DNA of 64,000 bases from Pseudomonadota bacterium (GTDB lineage Bacteria; Myxococcota_A; Polyangia; Polyangiales; Polyangiaceae): NCBI GenBank assembly GCA_023431345.1, contig JAEYWK010000063.1, positions 26,679-90,678 of the forward strand, given 5' to 3'. The notes beneath the pieces were generated by a model. It had not been told where the DNA came from. It did no database searches and saw only the letters and a list, made by a program, of their open reading frames with translations. Made by a program: the position numbers and the translations under genes. Within the stretch, counting starts at the first letter, position 1. Every line of letters begins with the position of its first letter. Shown piece by piece: positions 50,401 through 59,160 of this stretch.

Positions 50401-52768
50401 GGAGACGCTCACGCCGTACGCTCGGCAGTTTTTGCCGACCATGCCGCGCCCCGACGTCGATCGCGTGAGCGGCGTGCCGCCATCCATCGCGCTCGAGCAG
50501 CGCACCACGCGCGCGGGGGCCAAGTCGACGGTCGCTACCGTCACCGAGGTCGCGCACTATTTGCGGCTGCTGTTCGCCAAGCTCGCGACGCTGCATTGCC
50601 CCACGCACGACGAGCCCATTTCGCACACCACGCCCGAGGCCGTGCTCGCCAACGTGAGGCGGCACGGGGCAGGGCAAATGCTGCTCGCGCCCGTGGTGCG
50701 GGCCCGCAAGGGGACGTACCTCGACGTGTTCGCGGCCGCGGAGCGGGGCGGTATCGAGCAAGCCGTGTGTGATGGCGCGCTCGTCAGCACCGGCGAGCCG
50801 CCGCGCCTGGCCAAGACCAAGGAGCACACCATCGACCTCGTCGTGGTGCCGAAGATCGATGCCAAGCGCACGACGCGCGAGGATTTGGCGCGCGCCCTCG
50901 AGCTCGGCGCAGGGAGCGTCAAGCTGCGTGACGCGACGGGAAAGGAGCAGCTCTACTCGCTGCAGAGCGCTTGCCCGCACTGCGGCTTCTCCGCGCCCGA
51001 GCTCGACCCGCGCTGGTTCTCGTTCGCGACCAAGCAGGGGCGCTGCGAGCGCTGCGAAGGCGCGGGCGTGCTCGAGACCGAGCCGGCGGCCAAGCGCGGT
51101 CGCAAGAAGGCGGCTCCGGTCGCGGTGGAGGCGGTGGTGTGCCCGGACTGCGCCGGCGCGCGCTTGTCACCCATTCCGCGAGCCGCGCGCTTCGACGGCG
51201 AGCGCTACCACGAGCTGGTGGCTCGCTCCGTGGCCAGCCTGCTGACGCGCCTCGAGTCGCTGCGCGTCACCGGTGAGCGCGCGCGCGTGGCGGAGCCGAT
51301 CTTGGCCGAGCTCTTGCGCCGCGTGCGCTTCTTGTCGGAGGTCGGGCTCGGCTACTTGAGCCTCGATCGCTCGGCGGCGACGCTCTCGGGCGGGGAGATG
51401 CAGCGCCTGCGCCTGGCGGCGCAGCTCGGCGCGGGCCTCACCGGTGCGCTCTACGTGCTGGACGAGCCGACGATCGGCCTGCACCCGCGTGACACCGGGC
51501 GTTTGCTCCAGAACCTACGCAGCTTGGTCGATTTGGGCTCGACCGTCGTCGTCGTGGAGCACGACTCGGACACCATCCGCGCCGCCGACTTCCTCGTCGA
51601 TTTGGGGCCGGGCGGCGGCTCGCGCGGAGGCCGCATCGTCGCCTCGGGCCGCCCCGAGGCGGTGTGCGCCCAGGCCGATTCTCCCACGGGTCGCGCGCTC
51701 TCTCGTCCGCCCGCGCTCCGCGAGCCGCTGCCGCTCTCGCCGAAGCACGAGATGCTGGTGCTCAGCGGAGCGCGCGCGCACAACCTGAAGAGCGTCGAGG
51801 TGTCGGTCCCGCTCGCGCGGTTCACGGTGGTGGCCGGCGTGAGCGGCTCGGGCAAGAGCACGCTGGTGCGCAGGGTGCTGCTGCCGGCCTTGCGGCAGAA
51901 GCTGGGGCTCGTTACGGAGCTGCCCGGTCCTTTCGACAAGCTCGTGGGCGGCTCGGTCTTGAAGCGCGCCGTGTCGGTCGATCAGTCGCCGATCGGGCGC
52001 ACGCCGCGCTCCGTGCCCGCGACCTTCCTCGGCATCTGGGACCAGATTCGCCGCATTTTTGCGGCTACGCCCGACGCGAAGGTGCGCGGCTTCGAGCCGT
52101 CACGCTTCTCGTTCAACACGGGCCGCGGTGGGCAGTGCCCCACCTGCGAAGGGCAGGGCGCCATCACTCACGAGATGAGCTTCTTGCCCGACGTGGTGTC
52201 GGCGTGCCCCACCTGCGACGGCTTGCGCTTCGAGCCGCGCACCTTGGAGGTGCGCTACATGCAGCGCAGCATCGGCGAGGTGCTGAAGCTCACGGCCGAA
52301 GAAGCTGCGCGCGTGTTCGAGAACCACCCGACCGTAGCGGCCCCGCTCCGCACCTTGTGCGATTTGGGCGCCGGCTACATCGCGCTCGGGCAAGGCTCCC
52401 ACACGCTGTCTGGCGGCGAGGCGCAGCGCCTGAAGTTGGCGGCCGAGCTCACGCAGACTCCGGCGCAGGGCAATACGCTGTACGTGCTCGACGAGCCGAC
52501 CACTGGCCTGCACCTGGCCGACGTGGCGCGGCTGATGTCGGTGCTCTCTCGGCTCGTGGAGCGGGGGGACACCCTGGTCGTCATCGAGCACCACCCGGAG
52601 GTGCTGGCGGGCGCCGACTACTTGCTCGAGCTCGGTCCGGAGGGCGGTGAGCGCGGGGGGAAGCTGATCGCCGCTGCGCCTCCGCGCGCTGCGGCGCGGC
52701 TCAAGACGCCGACCGCGGCCGTGCTGCGCGACGTGTTCGCGCAGCAGCCAGGTCGGGCTGCGAGCTGA
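47441..52768 (+). CDS. uvrA: Double-length excinuclease ABC subunit A (four ABC modules)
   Basis: A 1775-residue protein, about twice the usual 940. Start ATG at 47441 (MQKTILEGARTHNLQGVDV). Four Walker A motifs occur at about residues 30, 613, 964 and 1466 (GVSGAGKSS, GPSGSGKSS, GPSGSGKSS, GVSGSGKST) and four ABC signatures LSGGE at about 465, 803, 1316 and 1656. The zinc-finger CxxC pairs are seen in the first half (CPTCAAP, CAACGG; CEACSGEGF with CPVCQG near 713) and again in the second (CPHCGF, CPDCAG; CPTCEGQG with CPTCDG near 1566). So it is two UvrA units fused head to tail. It would bind damaged DNA in nucleotide excision repair, or act as a specialised UvrA-like transporter or repair ATPase. 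Confidence 0.93.
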   Translation: MQKTILEGARTHNLQGVDVALEPGQIVAVTGVSGAGKSSLALDTLYAEGQRRFVESFSPYARQFLERLERPPMTKLEPVPAGIAVDRRAPVKSSRSTVATMADIEPYLAALFLREATPVCTEHGLPGVELTVERATARIAELAGEQRFIVSYAQPIKNREQYLEVREQLARDGYRRLWLGGEARDIDAVKPSVAAKQGSLDVVVDRIASGRERERVGAAVEAAWQQGSGLLQAHVGAQSFQLRRGLACPTCAAPMEAARAGLFSYESPVGACTTCRGFGRTLGVDLAKVIPDPSRSIDDGVVRPWRGNSTKWERAEVKKLCKRHGIPSDAPFSSLSPAQQQLLLEGDGSWHKGLFPGVLGWFKWLETKTYKMHVRVLLSRYRSYDECAACGGKRLNPTALSYRVGGLSIADYHALEIGDARARIDALQTTTAQGDLARRELSSRLAYLERVGLGYLTLDRQARTLSGGEAQRVTLTAALGTSLHNALFVLDEPSVGLHPSDVAALAELLRELAERSNIVLVVEHDPALIGAADRVLELGPGAGAGGGRVVFDGTPERARAAKTATARALAGAARRDEPVRAPSGFLQLRGARSHNLRGVDVDVPLGVVCAVTGPSGSGKSSLSVDILYRALARHFGDFDEELPGAFDSLRGQEQLKRVALVDQSPLGRTSRGNPATYTKAWDAIRALYGKEPSAAARGLTASHFSFNVEGGRCEACSGEGFETVEMQFLADVRLVCPVCQGLRFKPEVLAVERAGVSIADVLQMTVERALEVFQREAPIQRALGPLSLLGLGYLRIGQPLTTLSGGEAQRLKLARALSEELRGTLLILDEPSAGLHADEVKQVLQALGAIVTAGGSVLVVEHDLALIAAADYVLDLGPGAGSRGGLLLAAGPPRELSSHDSKTVLALADYFASGRRPRLKKAERRAGTASPSAPRTLSVVRAREHNLKDASIEIPHGKLSVVTGPSGSGKSSLAFDVVFAEGQRRFLETLTPYARQFLPTMPRPDVDRVSGVPPSIALEQRTTRAGAKSTVATVTEVAHYLRLLFAKLATLHCPTHDEPISHTTPEAVLANVRRHGAGQMLLAPVVRARKGTYLDVFAAAERGGIEQAVCDGALVSTGEPPRLAKTKEHTIDLVVVPKIDAKRTTREDLARALELGAGSVKLRDATGKEQLYSLQSACPHCGFSAPELDPRWFSFATKQGRCERCEGAGVLETEPAAKRGRKKAAPVAVEAVVCPDCAGARLSPIPRAARFDGERYHELVARSVASLLTRLESLRVTGERARVAEPILAELLRRVRFLSEVGLGYLSLDRSAATLSGGEMQRLRLAAQLGAGLTGALYVLDEPTIGLHPRDTGRLLQNLRSLVDLGSTVVVVEHDSDTIRAADFLVDLGPGGGSRGGRIVASGRPEAVCAQADSPTGRALSRPPALREPLPLSPKHEMLVLSGARAHNLKSVEVSVPLARFTVVAGVSGSGKSTLVRRVLLPALRQKLGLVTELPGPFDKLVGGSVLKRAVSVDQSPIGRTPRSVPATFLGIWDQIRRIFAATPDAKVRGFEPSRFSFNTGRGGQCPTCEGQGAITHEMSFLPDVVSACPTCDGLRFEPRTLEVRYMQRSIGEVLKLTAEEAARVFENHPTVAAPLRTLCDLGAGYIALGQGSHTLSGGEAQRLKLAAELTQTPAQGNTLYVLDEPTTGLHLADVARLMSVLSRLVERGDTLVVIEHHPEVLAGADYLLELGPEGGERGGKLIAAAPPRAAARLKTPTAAVLRDVFAQQPGRAAS

Positions 52769-52792
52769 GGGCCGAGGGCTCGGGCGTGACGC

Positions 52793-53041
52793 TCACGCCG
52801 ACAGGCGCTGGCGGAAGTCGATCAGCGACTGCTTGAGCTCTTTCGCCAGCTGCGCGGTGGCGCCGAGGACGCTGCCGCCTTCCGAGGTCACGCGGTGCTC
52901 GAGGCTCATCAGCTGCGACTCGAGCTCTTGCCATTTGTCCTTCGCGTCCAGCTGGGCGAGGTGCACGCGGACGCGAATCTCGTCACGCAGCTGGGTGAGG
53001 GAGGTGAGGTCCGGCGTGTCGTGCTCGTTGGTGGCGTTCAT
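52793..53041 (-). CDS. Small coiled-coil protein
   Basis: An 82-residue protein, start ATG at 53041. It is strongly helical: LRDEIRVRVHLAQLDAKDKWQELESQLMSLEHRV then AQLAKELKQSLIDFRQRL. No membrane segment or signal. A homologous short protein is common near other myxobacterial genes by my impression, but I cannot name a family. It converges on uvrA with 24 bases between the stops. Confidence 0.68.
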   Translation of the reverse strand: MNATNEHDTPDLTSLTQLRDEIRVRVHLAQLDAKDKWQELESQLMSLEHRVTSEGGSVLGATAQLAKELKQSLIDFRQRLSA

Positions 53042-53221
53042 GGTGACGGCTTTTGCAAGCCGCGTACCGAGTCCGGTCCCGTCGCGGCCGCGCTCTTGCC
53101 GGCGATTCGCCGCTGACTGCCGCCGCGTTTCACCCCACTGAGGCGCCTGAGCGCCGGTTCATGTTATAGCGGCCTGACTCTGCTGCCCGCTGCGGTGGGA
53201 GCAGTGGAAATTGGACCACCA

Positions 53222-54274
53222 ATGTTCGGGATCCCTAGGTTTAAGCCACGCGGTGGGGAGCGCTCGGCCGCGCTGACGCTGCTCGCTCTGTCATCGCTCG
53301 GCTGCTCCGCAGCGGGCAGCACCGAAGACGGGCGCCCGTCGGCGTCTGGCGGCAGCTCAAGCGGCGGCAGCTCAGGGCTAGTGCTGGGCGGCAGTGGCGC
53401 GCTCCCCAACCCGCCACCGCTCGGCAGCGGCGAAGACACCTGGCCTTCGCGCGCGTGCCAAGGCCCCGCGGTCGACGGCACCACCGGACAGTACTGCCAA
53501 GGCCCCGCCTACGACTCGCAGAGCGTGGGCCCTGGCAGCACGCTCGAGAACGCGATGGGCTGCGGCGATACGCTGTGGGGCGTCGTGCGCGACTTCGTCG
53601 GCTGGGATAAGACGGCGACGACGCCGCCCGGAGCCGGGCACCCCGACTTCGGCTCTCACTACTGCTGCGGCAATCCTCGCGGTACGGTGCTGGAGACCTT
53701 GGGCGACGACGGTAAGCCCGTCTATAGCCCCGAAAACGTCGCGGGCGACTACACGATGAACGGCGTCGGTCTCAGCGGCCCGGAGGCGTTTGCCGCGTGG
53801 TATAATGACGTTCCGGGCGTCAATCTGGCGTACCTCGTCGGCTTTCATTTGGCTCCGAGCGCAGACGGCGCGACGCGCGTGTTCGCCTCCAAGCTGTACT
53901 TCCCGGTAGACGACCGGGGCTTCGGCAATTTCGAGGACTACGGCGAAGACGGCAAGAACCACAACTTCGGATTCACTACCGAGCTTCACACCAAGTTTCA
54001 GTATCGGGGGGGCGAGATCTTCGAGTTCGAAGGCGACGATGATCTGTGGGTCTTCATCGACAAGAAGCTCGTCATCGACCTCGCCGGCATTCATTCCGCC
54101 ATGCCCGGCTCGGTGAAGCTCGACGAGCTCGCCGCCAGCGCTGGCCTCGTGGTGGGCCAAGTGTACAGCCTCGACCTGTTCAACGCCGAGCGACACCCTT
54201 CCGGCTCCAATTTCAAGATCACGACCTCGATGACCTTCGTCGACTGCGGAGTCGACCCCGCCGTCGTGAAGTGA
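53222..54274 (+). CDS. Fibro-slime domain lipoprotein
   Basis: A 350-residue exported protein. ATG at 53222 gives MFGIPRFKPRGGERSAALTLLALSSLGCSA, a lipoprotein signal. A Gly/Ser linker is followed by the fibro-slime domain: HNFGFTTELHTKFQYRGGEIFEFEGDDDLWVFIDKKLVIDLAG and SLDLFNAERHPSGSNFKITTS. This beta-sandwich, first named in Dictyostelium and Fibrobacter slime proteins, is often calcium-dependent and found in adhesins. Cysteines are likely in disulfides. Monocistronic, with no clear terminator. Confidence 0.85.
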   Translation: MFGIPRFKPRGGERSAALTLLALSSLGCSAAGSTEDGRPSASGGSSSGGSSGLVLGGSGALPNPPPLGSGEDTWPSRACQGPAVDGTTGQYCQGPAYDSQSVGPGSTLENAMGCGDTLWGVVRDFVGWDKTATTPPGAGHPDFGSHYCCGNPRGTVLETLGDDGKPVYSPENVAGDYTMNGVGLSGPEAFAAWYNDVPGVNLAYLVGFHLAPSADGATRVFASKLYFPVDDRGFGNFEDYGEDGKNHNFGFTTELHTKFQYRGGEIFEFEGDDDLWVFIDKKLVIDLAGIHSAMPGSVKLDELAASAGLVVGQVYSLDLFNAERHPSGSNFKITTSMTFVDCGVDPAVVK

Positions 54275-54404
54275 GCGCGGGCGGCGCCTGAGCGCTGGCT
54301 GCGTCCGACGTGCACTTGAAAGCGCTGCCGCTGCAGGCGTGCAATCGCACGGAAACGTGGCCGGCGATTGAAAGGATGAGGGCGCCGGTCTACCGTGGCC
54401 GGTC

Positions 54405-56633
54405 ATGTTCTACTTGAACCGCGGCGGCGCTCCCGAAGGACCTTTCGAGGAAGCGCGCATCGCTGCGATGATCGCGTCGGGCGAGCTCACGCAGGGCAAC
54501 GTATGTCCGGTCGGTCAGAATCAGTGGTGGCCGCTGCATCAGATCCCCGCGTTCGCGCAGGCGCTCGCGCAGCGCACCGCTGCGCCGGCTGGCTATGGTC
54601 CCCCAGCTGCTGGCTATGGTCCCCCAGCTGCTGGCTACGGTCCTCCTCCCACGCAGTACGGTCCGCCTCCCGCGTACGGCGGCGCTCCCGGTCCGACCGC
54701 ACCCGGCTACGGCCCGGGACCGGGCCCGACGGCGCCTGGCTACGGCCCGCCCCCTGGCCCGACCTCGCCCGGTTATGGACCACCGGCGCAAGCGGCGGTG
54801 GGCGGCGCGCGTCGCACGGTGCCGGGTGAGAAGAAGAGCGGCCGTGGGCTGCTGATCTTCGGGCTGGTCGGCGTGCTCGTGGTGTTCCTAGCCGGCAGCG
54901 CCATCGGCGCGTACCTGATGTTCTTCGCTGGCGGCGGCGCACCCAAGATGGCCGCCACCATGCCGCGCGACTCCGAGATGCTGATCGAGGTCTCGAGTCT
55001 GCCGGAGCTGATCGTCGATTTCAAAGACGTCGAGTACCTCGACACCTCGCTGCGCGACGACAAGAAGGTGTTCGACGAGACCGCCGACTCCATCGCCAAG
55101 GCCTTCGATATCTCACTGGATGACGCGCGCGCGTTCTTGGTGTCGTCGCGCTCGATCGGCTTCGCGGGTCGCAAGCTCTCGTCGCAGGCCGAGGCCGCGT
55201 TCGCCATCGGCTTTGCCAGCGCGAAGCCGGTCGAGGCGCTGCTGAAGTCGCCGCGCTTCGTGGCCTCCGGCGCCCTGGGGCAGACCGGTAAGCGCTATTT
55301 GTTGAACAAGAAGCAGCTGCAATCGAGCGTCGGACAAGACCTGCTGTTGAAAGGCCTCGTCGACGTGGAGATGGGCAGCGGCAAAGAGGTGCTGGTGTGG
55401 TTCCCGGAGCACCAGCTGCTGAGCTTCGGTAGCGAGACGTTCGTCGCCGATCTGGCCAAGGTGATCGAGCAAGGGGCGGCGGCGGTGCAGGCCAACCCGT
55501 CGTACCAAGCGGCGGTCAAAGACTTCGATAGCAAGGCGCGCGTGTCCGCGTTCCTGGATCCGACGGTGTTTTCCAGCATCGACGACGCCAAGGTCAAGGA
55601 GCTGGTCGACAGCTACTTCAAGCCTGCCGGGCCCGTGACCGGCACGCTCGTGGTCAAGCCTGCCGGCTTCGTCACCAGCCTCAGTGGACGAATCATCGGT
55701 AGCAAGCTGCCGAAGGGCAGCACGTACGAAGCCCCCGCCAAGCTCGAGCTACCGAGCCGCTTGCCCGCCGAGACGTTCGCCTACCTAGCGCTGCAGACGC
55801 AGACGAAGATGAAGGGCGCCGACGTGCAGAAGCTGCTGTTCGAGCAGCTGGAAGCGACCGACGCGCGCTCGAAGCGTGAAGCGGAGCAGGGCCTGGCCCA
55901 GCTGGAGCAGCTGCTCGGTGTCAGCGTCGCGAGGTTGATCGACGGGTTCGGCGACGAGGCCGTGATGTCGCTCGCCGCGTCCAGCGACATCGCCCTCGAC
56001 CCGAGCTTGCTCAGCGGAGGTGCGCAGGCCGCCGCCAAATTCAACGTGAGCTGGGTGATGCAGCTGAAAGACGACAGCGAGTACAAGCGGCTGGCGGCTC
56101 AGCTCAAGCAAAAGCTCTTGCCGGCGGTGCGCGAGGTCACCGTCAGCGAAGACGGGCCGGGCTTCGCGCTCGCGCCACGGGGCATGCCGCTGCCGATCAG
56201 CCTGCGCGTCAAGTTCTTCGACAAGTACCTGTTCATCACCGCCGGCGGCAATACGCTGTGTGACCGTGCGGAGGCTGCGTTCAGCAAAGGCGATCGGACG
56301 CTGAAGGACGACGCCGCGCATCAGTCGTCGCTCGCGGCGCTGCCCGACAAGCAGCACCTGCGGCTGTGGGTAGACACCGGCCGCCTCGCGGACACCCTCT
56401 TCAAGAATCCGCTGATGCGCGCGCGCGCCGCCGAGAGCGGCATGCAGCTCGAGAAGTTCCGGCTCAGCGGACCCCAGCGCGTCACGACCGCGCTCACGCT
56501 GCGGAGCGAGGTCGAGAACGAGGTCTGGACGTATCGGCTCGACGCGCTCAACCTGCAGGCGCTGGCGCCGCTGGGCTTGGGGGCGATCTCGCTGAGCGGG
56601 CTCGGCCGCGCGGGCGGGCTGCCTCCACTGTGA
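54405..56633 (+). CDS. GYF-like domain/single-pass membrane protein with DUF3352-like exterior
   Basis: A 742-residue protein. The N-terminal 45 residues look like a GYF_2 domain (FYLNRGGAPEGPFEEARIAAMI, GELTQGNVCPVGQNQWWPL), which usually binds Pro-rich peptides. A Pro/Gly/Tyr-rich stretch (GYGPPAAGYGPP) follows, coded in part by tandem 21-base repeats, then a membrane helix at residues 148-177 (GLLIFGLVGVLVVFLAG). The remaining 560 residues are exterior and resemble DUF3352-type proteins (AFAIGFASAKPVEALLK, LVVKPAGFVTSLSGRI). The GYF domain could bind the Pro-rich segment of a partner or itself. Function unknown. Confidence 0.76.
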   Translation: MFYLNRGGAPEGPFEEARIAAMIASGELTQGNVCPVGQNQWWPLHQIPAFAQALAQRTAAPAGYGPPAAGYGPPAAGYGPPPTQYGPPPAYGGAPGPTAPGYGPGPGPTAPGYGPPPGPTSPGYGPPAQAAVGGARRTVPGEKKSGRGLLIFGLVGVLVVFLAGSAIGAYLMFFAGGGAPKMAATMPRDSEMLIEVSSLPELIVDFKDVEYLDTSLRDDKKVFDETADSIAKAFDISLDDARAFLVSSRSIGFAGRKLSSQAEAAFAIGFASAKPVEALLKSPRFVASGALGQTGKRYLLNKKQLQSSVGQDLLLKGLVDVEMGSGKEVLVWFPEHQLLSFGSETFVADLAKVIEQGAAAVQANPSYQAAVKDFDSKARVSAFLDPTVFSSIDDAKVKELVDSYFKPAGPVTGTLVVKPAGFVTSLSGRIIGSKLPKGSTYEAPAKLELPSRLPAETFAYLALQTQTKMKGADVQKLLFEQLEATDARSKREAEQGLAQLEQLLGVSVARLIDGFGDEAVMSLAASSDIALDPSLLSGGAQAAAKFNVSWVMQLKDDSEYKRLAAQLKQKLLPAVREVTVSEDGPGFALAPRGMPLPISLRVKFFDKYLFITAGGNTLCDRAEAAFSKGDRTLKDDAAHQSSLAALPDKQHLRLWVDTGRLADTLFKNPLMRARAAESGMQLEKFRLSGPQRVTTALTLRSEVENEVWTYRLDALNLQALAPLGLGAISLSGLGRAGGLPPL
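54588..54629 (+). repeat. Tandem 21-base repeat (2 perfect copies)
   Basis: Identical units at 54588-54608 and 54609-54629 encode GYGPPAA repeats; a diverged third (54630-54650) follows. In the Pro-rich linker. Confidence 0.85.
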
Positions 56634-56699
56634 GGCGGCCCTGTCGATTGTCGGCGCGCCGAGCCCCCCAACGGCGCGTGGTCGCGCTATTTTCGGTTC

Positions 56700-57773
56700 G
56701 TGACTGGCAGCCCTGACTATTTGGCCTCGCCCGAGGCGCTGCGCGCGGCGCTGGGCGAGCTCGAGGCCGCGGACCTCGTGCTGCTGGCGGCGCAGGCGCT
56801 GCGCCTGGGCAGCTTGGACTACGCCGCTCGCCTGTGTGAGGCGTATGGCGGACCCGAGAGCGCGGCGCTGACCTTGACGCACGCGGCTTCCCTCTTCGGT
56901 CTCGGCGAGCAGGCGCGCGGCGTCGAGCTCGTCGAGCAGGTGCTGGCGAAAGAGCCCGCGCACCTCGCGGCGCTGTTCTACCGAGCCCAGATGGCTCAGG
57001 CGCTGCGCGAGCCGGAGCGCGCCGCTCAGCTCTTGCTGGCAGTGCTCGAGCGCTTCCCCGACTTTCCCGGCGCCCAAGGCGCGCTCGCCAGCCTGCGCTT
57101 GCCTGGCCCGCCTTATCGGGAGGTGCTCAAGCGGCTCCACGAGCTCACGCAGCCGCGCTCGTACCTGGAGATCGGCGTCGAGACGGGCGCCACGCTGGCG
57201 TTCGCTCGAACCGCCGAGCGCGCCATCGGCATCGACCCCGACGCTTCGAAGCTACGGCCCGAGCTCGTGCCGCCGCGCGCCCGCGTCTTCCACGAGACCA
57301 GCGACGACTTCTTCGCGAAGCGCACGCGCACCGAGGTGCTGGGCCCGCACCGCCTCGACATGGCCTTCATCGACGGCATGCACTGGTTCGAGTATGCCCT
57401 GCGCGATTTCATCAACGTCGAGGCTTGGTCGGAGCCGAACGGCACCATCGTGCTCCACGATTGCCTGCCAATTTTCCCGCTCACGGCGAGCCGCGAGCGC
57501 CGCACCAAGTTTTGGGTCGGCGACGTGTGGAAGGTGGTCGTGATTTTGCGCGAGCTGCGGCCCGAGCTAAGCGTCAAGGTCGTCGCGACCGCGCCTTCGG
57601 GCCTGTGCGTGGTGCGCGGGCTGGATCCGAAATCGGGCGTCTTGCGTGAGCGTCTCGCCGAGGTTACGGCGCGCTACCGTGACGCCCCCTATCCGGTCGG
57701 AGCGCTCGAAACTCCGCCCGGCTTCACGCTCGTCGCCCCCAGCGAGGCGGGCCTGAGAGACGCGCTGCAATGA
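56700..57773 (+). CDS. TPR plus class I methyltransferase (Methyltransf_24-like)
   Basis: A 357-residue protein, GTG start. Residues 1-130 have TPR-like helices (LLAAQALRLGSLDYAARLCEAYGG, EPAHLAALFYRAQMAQALREPERAAQL). Residues 150-330 are a class I methyltransferase: SYLEIGVETGATLAF is the SAM motif, with AIGIDPD, MAFIDGMHWFEYALRDFINVE and GTIVLHDCLP. The product is soluble. Its stop overlaps the next start (ATGA at 57770), implying joint production with the Fic-like protein. Substrate unknown. Confidence 0.82.
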   Translation: MTGSPDYLASPEALRAALGELEAADLVLLAAQALRLGSLDYAARLCEAYGGPESAALTLTHAASLFGLGEQARGVELVEQVLAKEPAHLAALFYRAQMAQALREPERAAQLLLAVLERFPDFPGAQGALASLRLPGPPYREVLKRLHELTQPRSYLEIGVETGATLAFARTAERAIGIDPDASKLRPELVPPRARVFHETSDDFFAKRTRTEVLGPHRLDMAFIDGMHWFEYALRDFINVEAWSEPNGTIVLHDCLPIFPLTASRERRTKFWVGDVWKVVVILRELRPELSVKVVATAPSGLCVVRGLDPKSGVLRERLAEVTARYRDAPYPVGALETPPGFTLVAPSEAGLRDALQ

Positions 57774-59125
57774 GGCCCGAGCTCGCCGCCGAGTACCGAG
57801 CGTTCGTCGAGGCGCTGCCGAAGAGCGACGACGGTTACCTGTTCGATCGGCCGCGGTGTCGCTTCTGGCCCGAGCCGACCGACGAGCTCGTGGCCGCCCC
57901 CGGGGCGAGCGTGGTGCGGCTGGCATCGGGCCCCGCCATCGCCTTGCCGAGCGGAGCGAGCCTGCCTCTCGCAGGGCTACCGCACGACACGGTGCGCCGG
58001 GCCTTGGCGGCGCTGCCGGCGCGCTCCTCGCGCCTGCTGCTAGAGCTCGGAGCCGACGCGAGCTCGTTCATCGAGCAAGCGTTCTCGAAGGTGATCTTCG
58101 CGCCCGTCGCGGTGGCCGCTCTGGACGCGCGCCTGCCCGCGTCGGAGCTCGTGCGCTTCCCCGGCTCGCCCTACGAAGTCGTTCGCAGCTACTGGAAGAA
58201 CAGCTGCGCCGTTCGCGAGCACCTCGAACGTCGAGGCTTGCCGAACAGCGCCGCCGCGCTCCAGCAGCTGCTCCTGGAGCTGCACGAGCGGCTGCTCGTC
58301 GGTGAGGTGGTTGATGGCTCGCAGCGGAGCTCGTTCTACTTGCCGGCGAGCGCGCTCGGTCGGAAGCGGCCGACACCGGGAGTCTTCTACGAGGCCGAGA
58401 CCACGACCGAGCGCCGCGGCCAGGAGCTGATCATCACGAGCGGCGCTCGCGTCAGCGTACCGCTGCTCGGGGGCACGCACTACTGGCAGCTCCTCGCCGA
58501 GAGCGTCGGTGACGCGGGCGCGCTCGACGCCGAGCGGCACGTCGTCATGGATGGTCTGGACCTGGGGCGCGTGGTGCACGCGCGCGCCGAAGACGAGCCC
58601 GAGCTGCGCCCCTGGTTTCTCCCGCCGCGCCCGCTCACAGGCGCCCATTTCGACGCCTTGTTCGGCGACCTGGCGCGCGCCGCGTCGGCCGTCGACGCGC
58701 GTGACGTGCGGGCGGCGCTGAGCGCGCTCGGCTCTTTTCATTACCGTTTCGTGCGCACCCATCCGCTGCCGAGCGGCAACCAGAGCCTGTCGATGAACAT
58801 CGTCAATTGGCTGCTGCGCCGCGTGCTGGGCGCGGGGATTCCGCATTTGCTCCTCGACCAGCTGGCGCTGCGTTTCGACCACCGCGCTTATCAAAGTTTG
58901 TTCGAGCGCGCGGCCGAGGTCTGGGCGTGGCCCGATGCCACGGCGGAGGCGGCCGTCGGCGCCGCCGTATCGAAAGCGGCCCGGCTGCAGCAGTTGATGC
59001 GCATGCGGAGCGAGCTCGACGGCTTCGTGACGGAGCTCGGCGGCGCCGCGTCACTCATAGAAGCGCGCGCGCTGCTGGCTGGAAGCCAGGCGGCTGCGAG
59101 CCTCGCGTTGCTGTCGAGCCCGTGA
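57770..59125 (+). CDS. Fic-fold-like protein with a degenerate HPFxDGNGR motif
   Basis: A 451-residue protein. The region GSFHYRFVRTHPLPSGNQS (H331, G336, N337) followed by LSMNIVNWLLRRVLGAGIPH and DHRAYQSLFERA has the helix pattern and spacing of a Fic domain. The canonical HPFxDGNGR motif is HPLPSGNQS here: Asp becomes Ser, the second Gly becomes Gln and the catalytic-loop Arg becomes Ser. So AMP-transferase activity is unlikely by the usual mechanism. The N-terminal half (PAIALPSGASLPLAGLPHDTVRRAL) is unlike known domains. It is translationally coupled to a TPR-methyltransferase. The Fic assignment rests on motif spacing and helix pattern. Confidence 0.7.
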   Translation: MRPELAAEYRAFVEALPKSDDGYLFDRPRCRFWPEPTDELVAAPGASVVRLASGPAIALPSGASLPLAGLPHDTVRRALAALPARSSRLLLELGADASSFIEQAFSKVIFAPVAVAALDARLPASELVRFPGSPYEVVRSYWKNSCAVREHLERRGLPNSAAALQQLLLELHERLLVGEVVDGSQRSSFYLPASALGRKRPTPGVFYEAETTTERRGQELIITSGARVSVPLLGGTHYWQLLAESVGDAGALDAERHVVMDGLDLGRVVHARAEDEPELRPWFLPPRPLTGAHFDALFGDLARAASAVDARDVRAALSALGSFHYRFVRTHPLPSGNQSLSMNIVNWLLRRVLGAGIPHLLLDQLALRFDHRAYQSLFERAAEVWAWPDATAEAAVGAAVSKAARLQQLMRMRSELDGFVTELGGAASLIEARALLAGSQAAASLALLSSP

Positions 59126-59160
59126 CCCGCGCGTCATGATCGACTAGCCTGCTACGCCCT

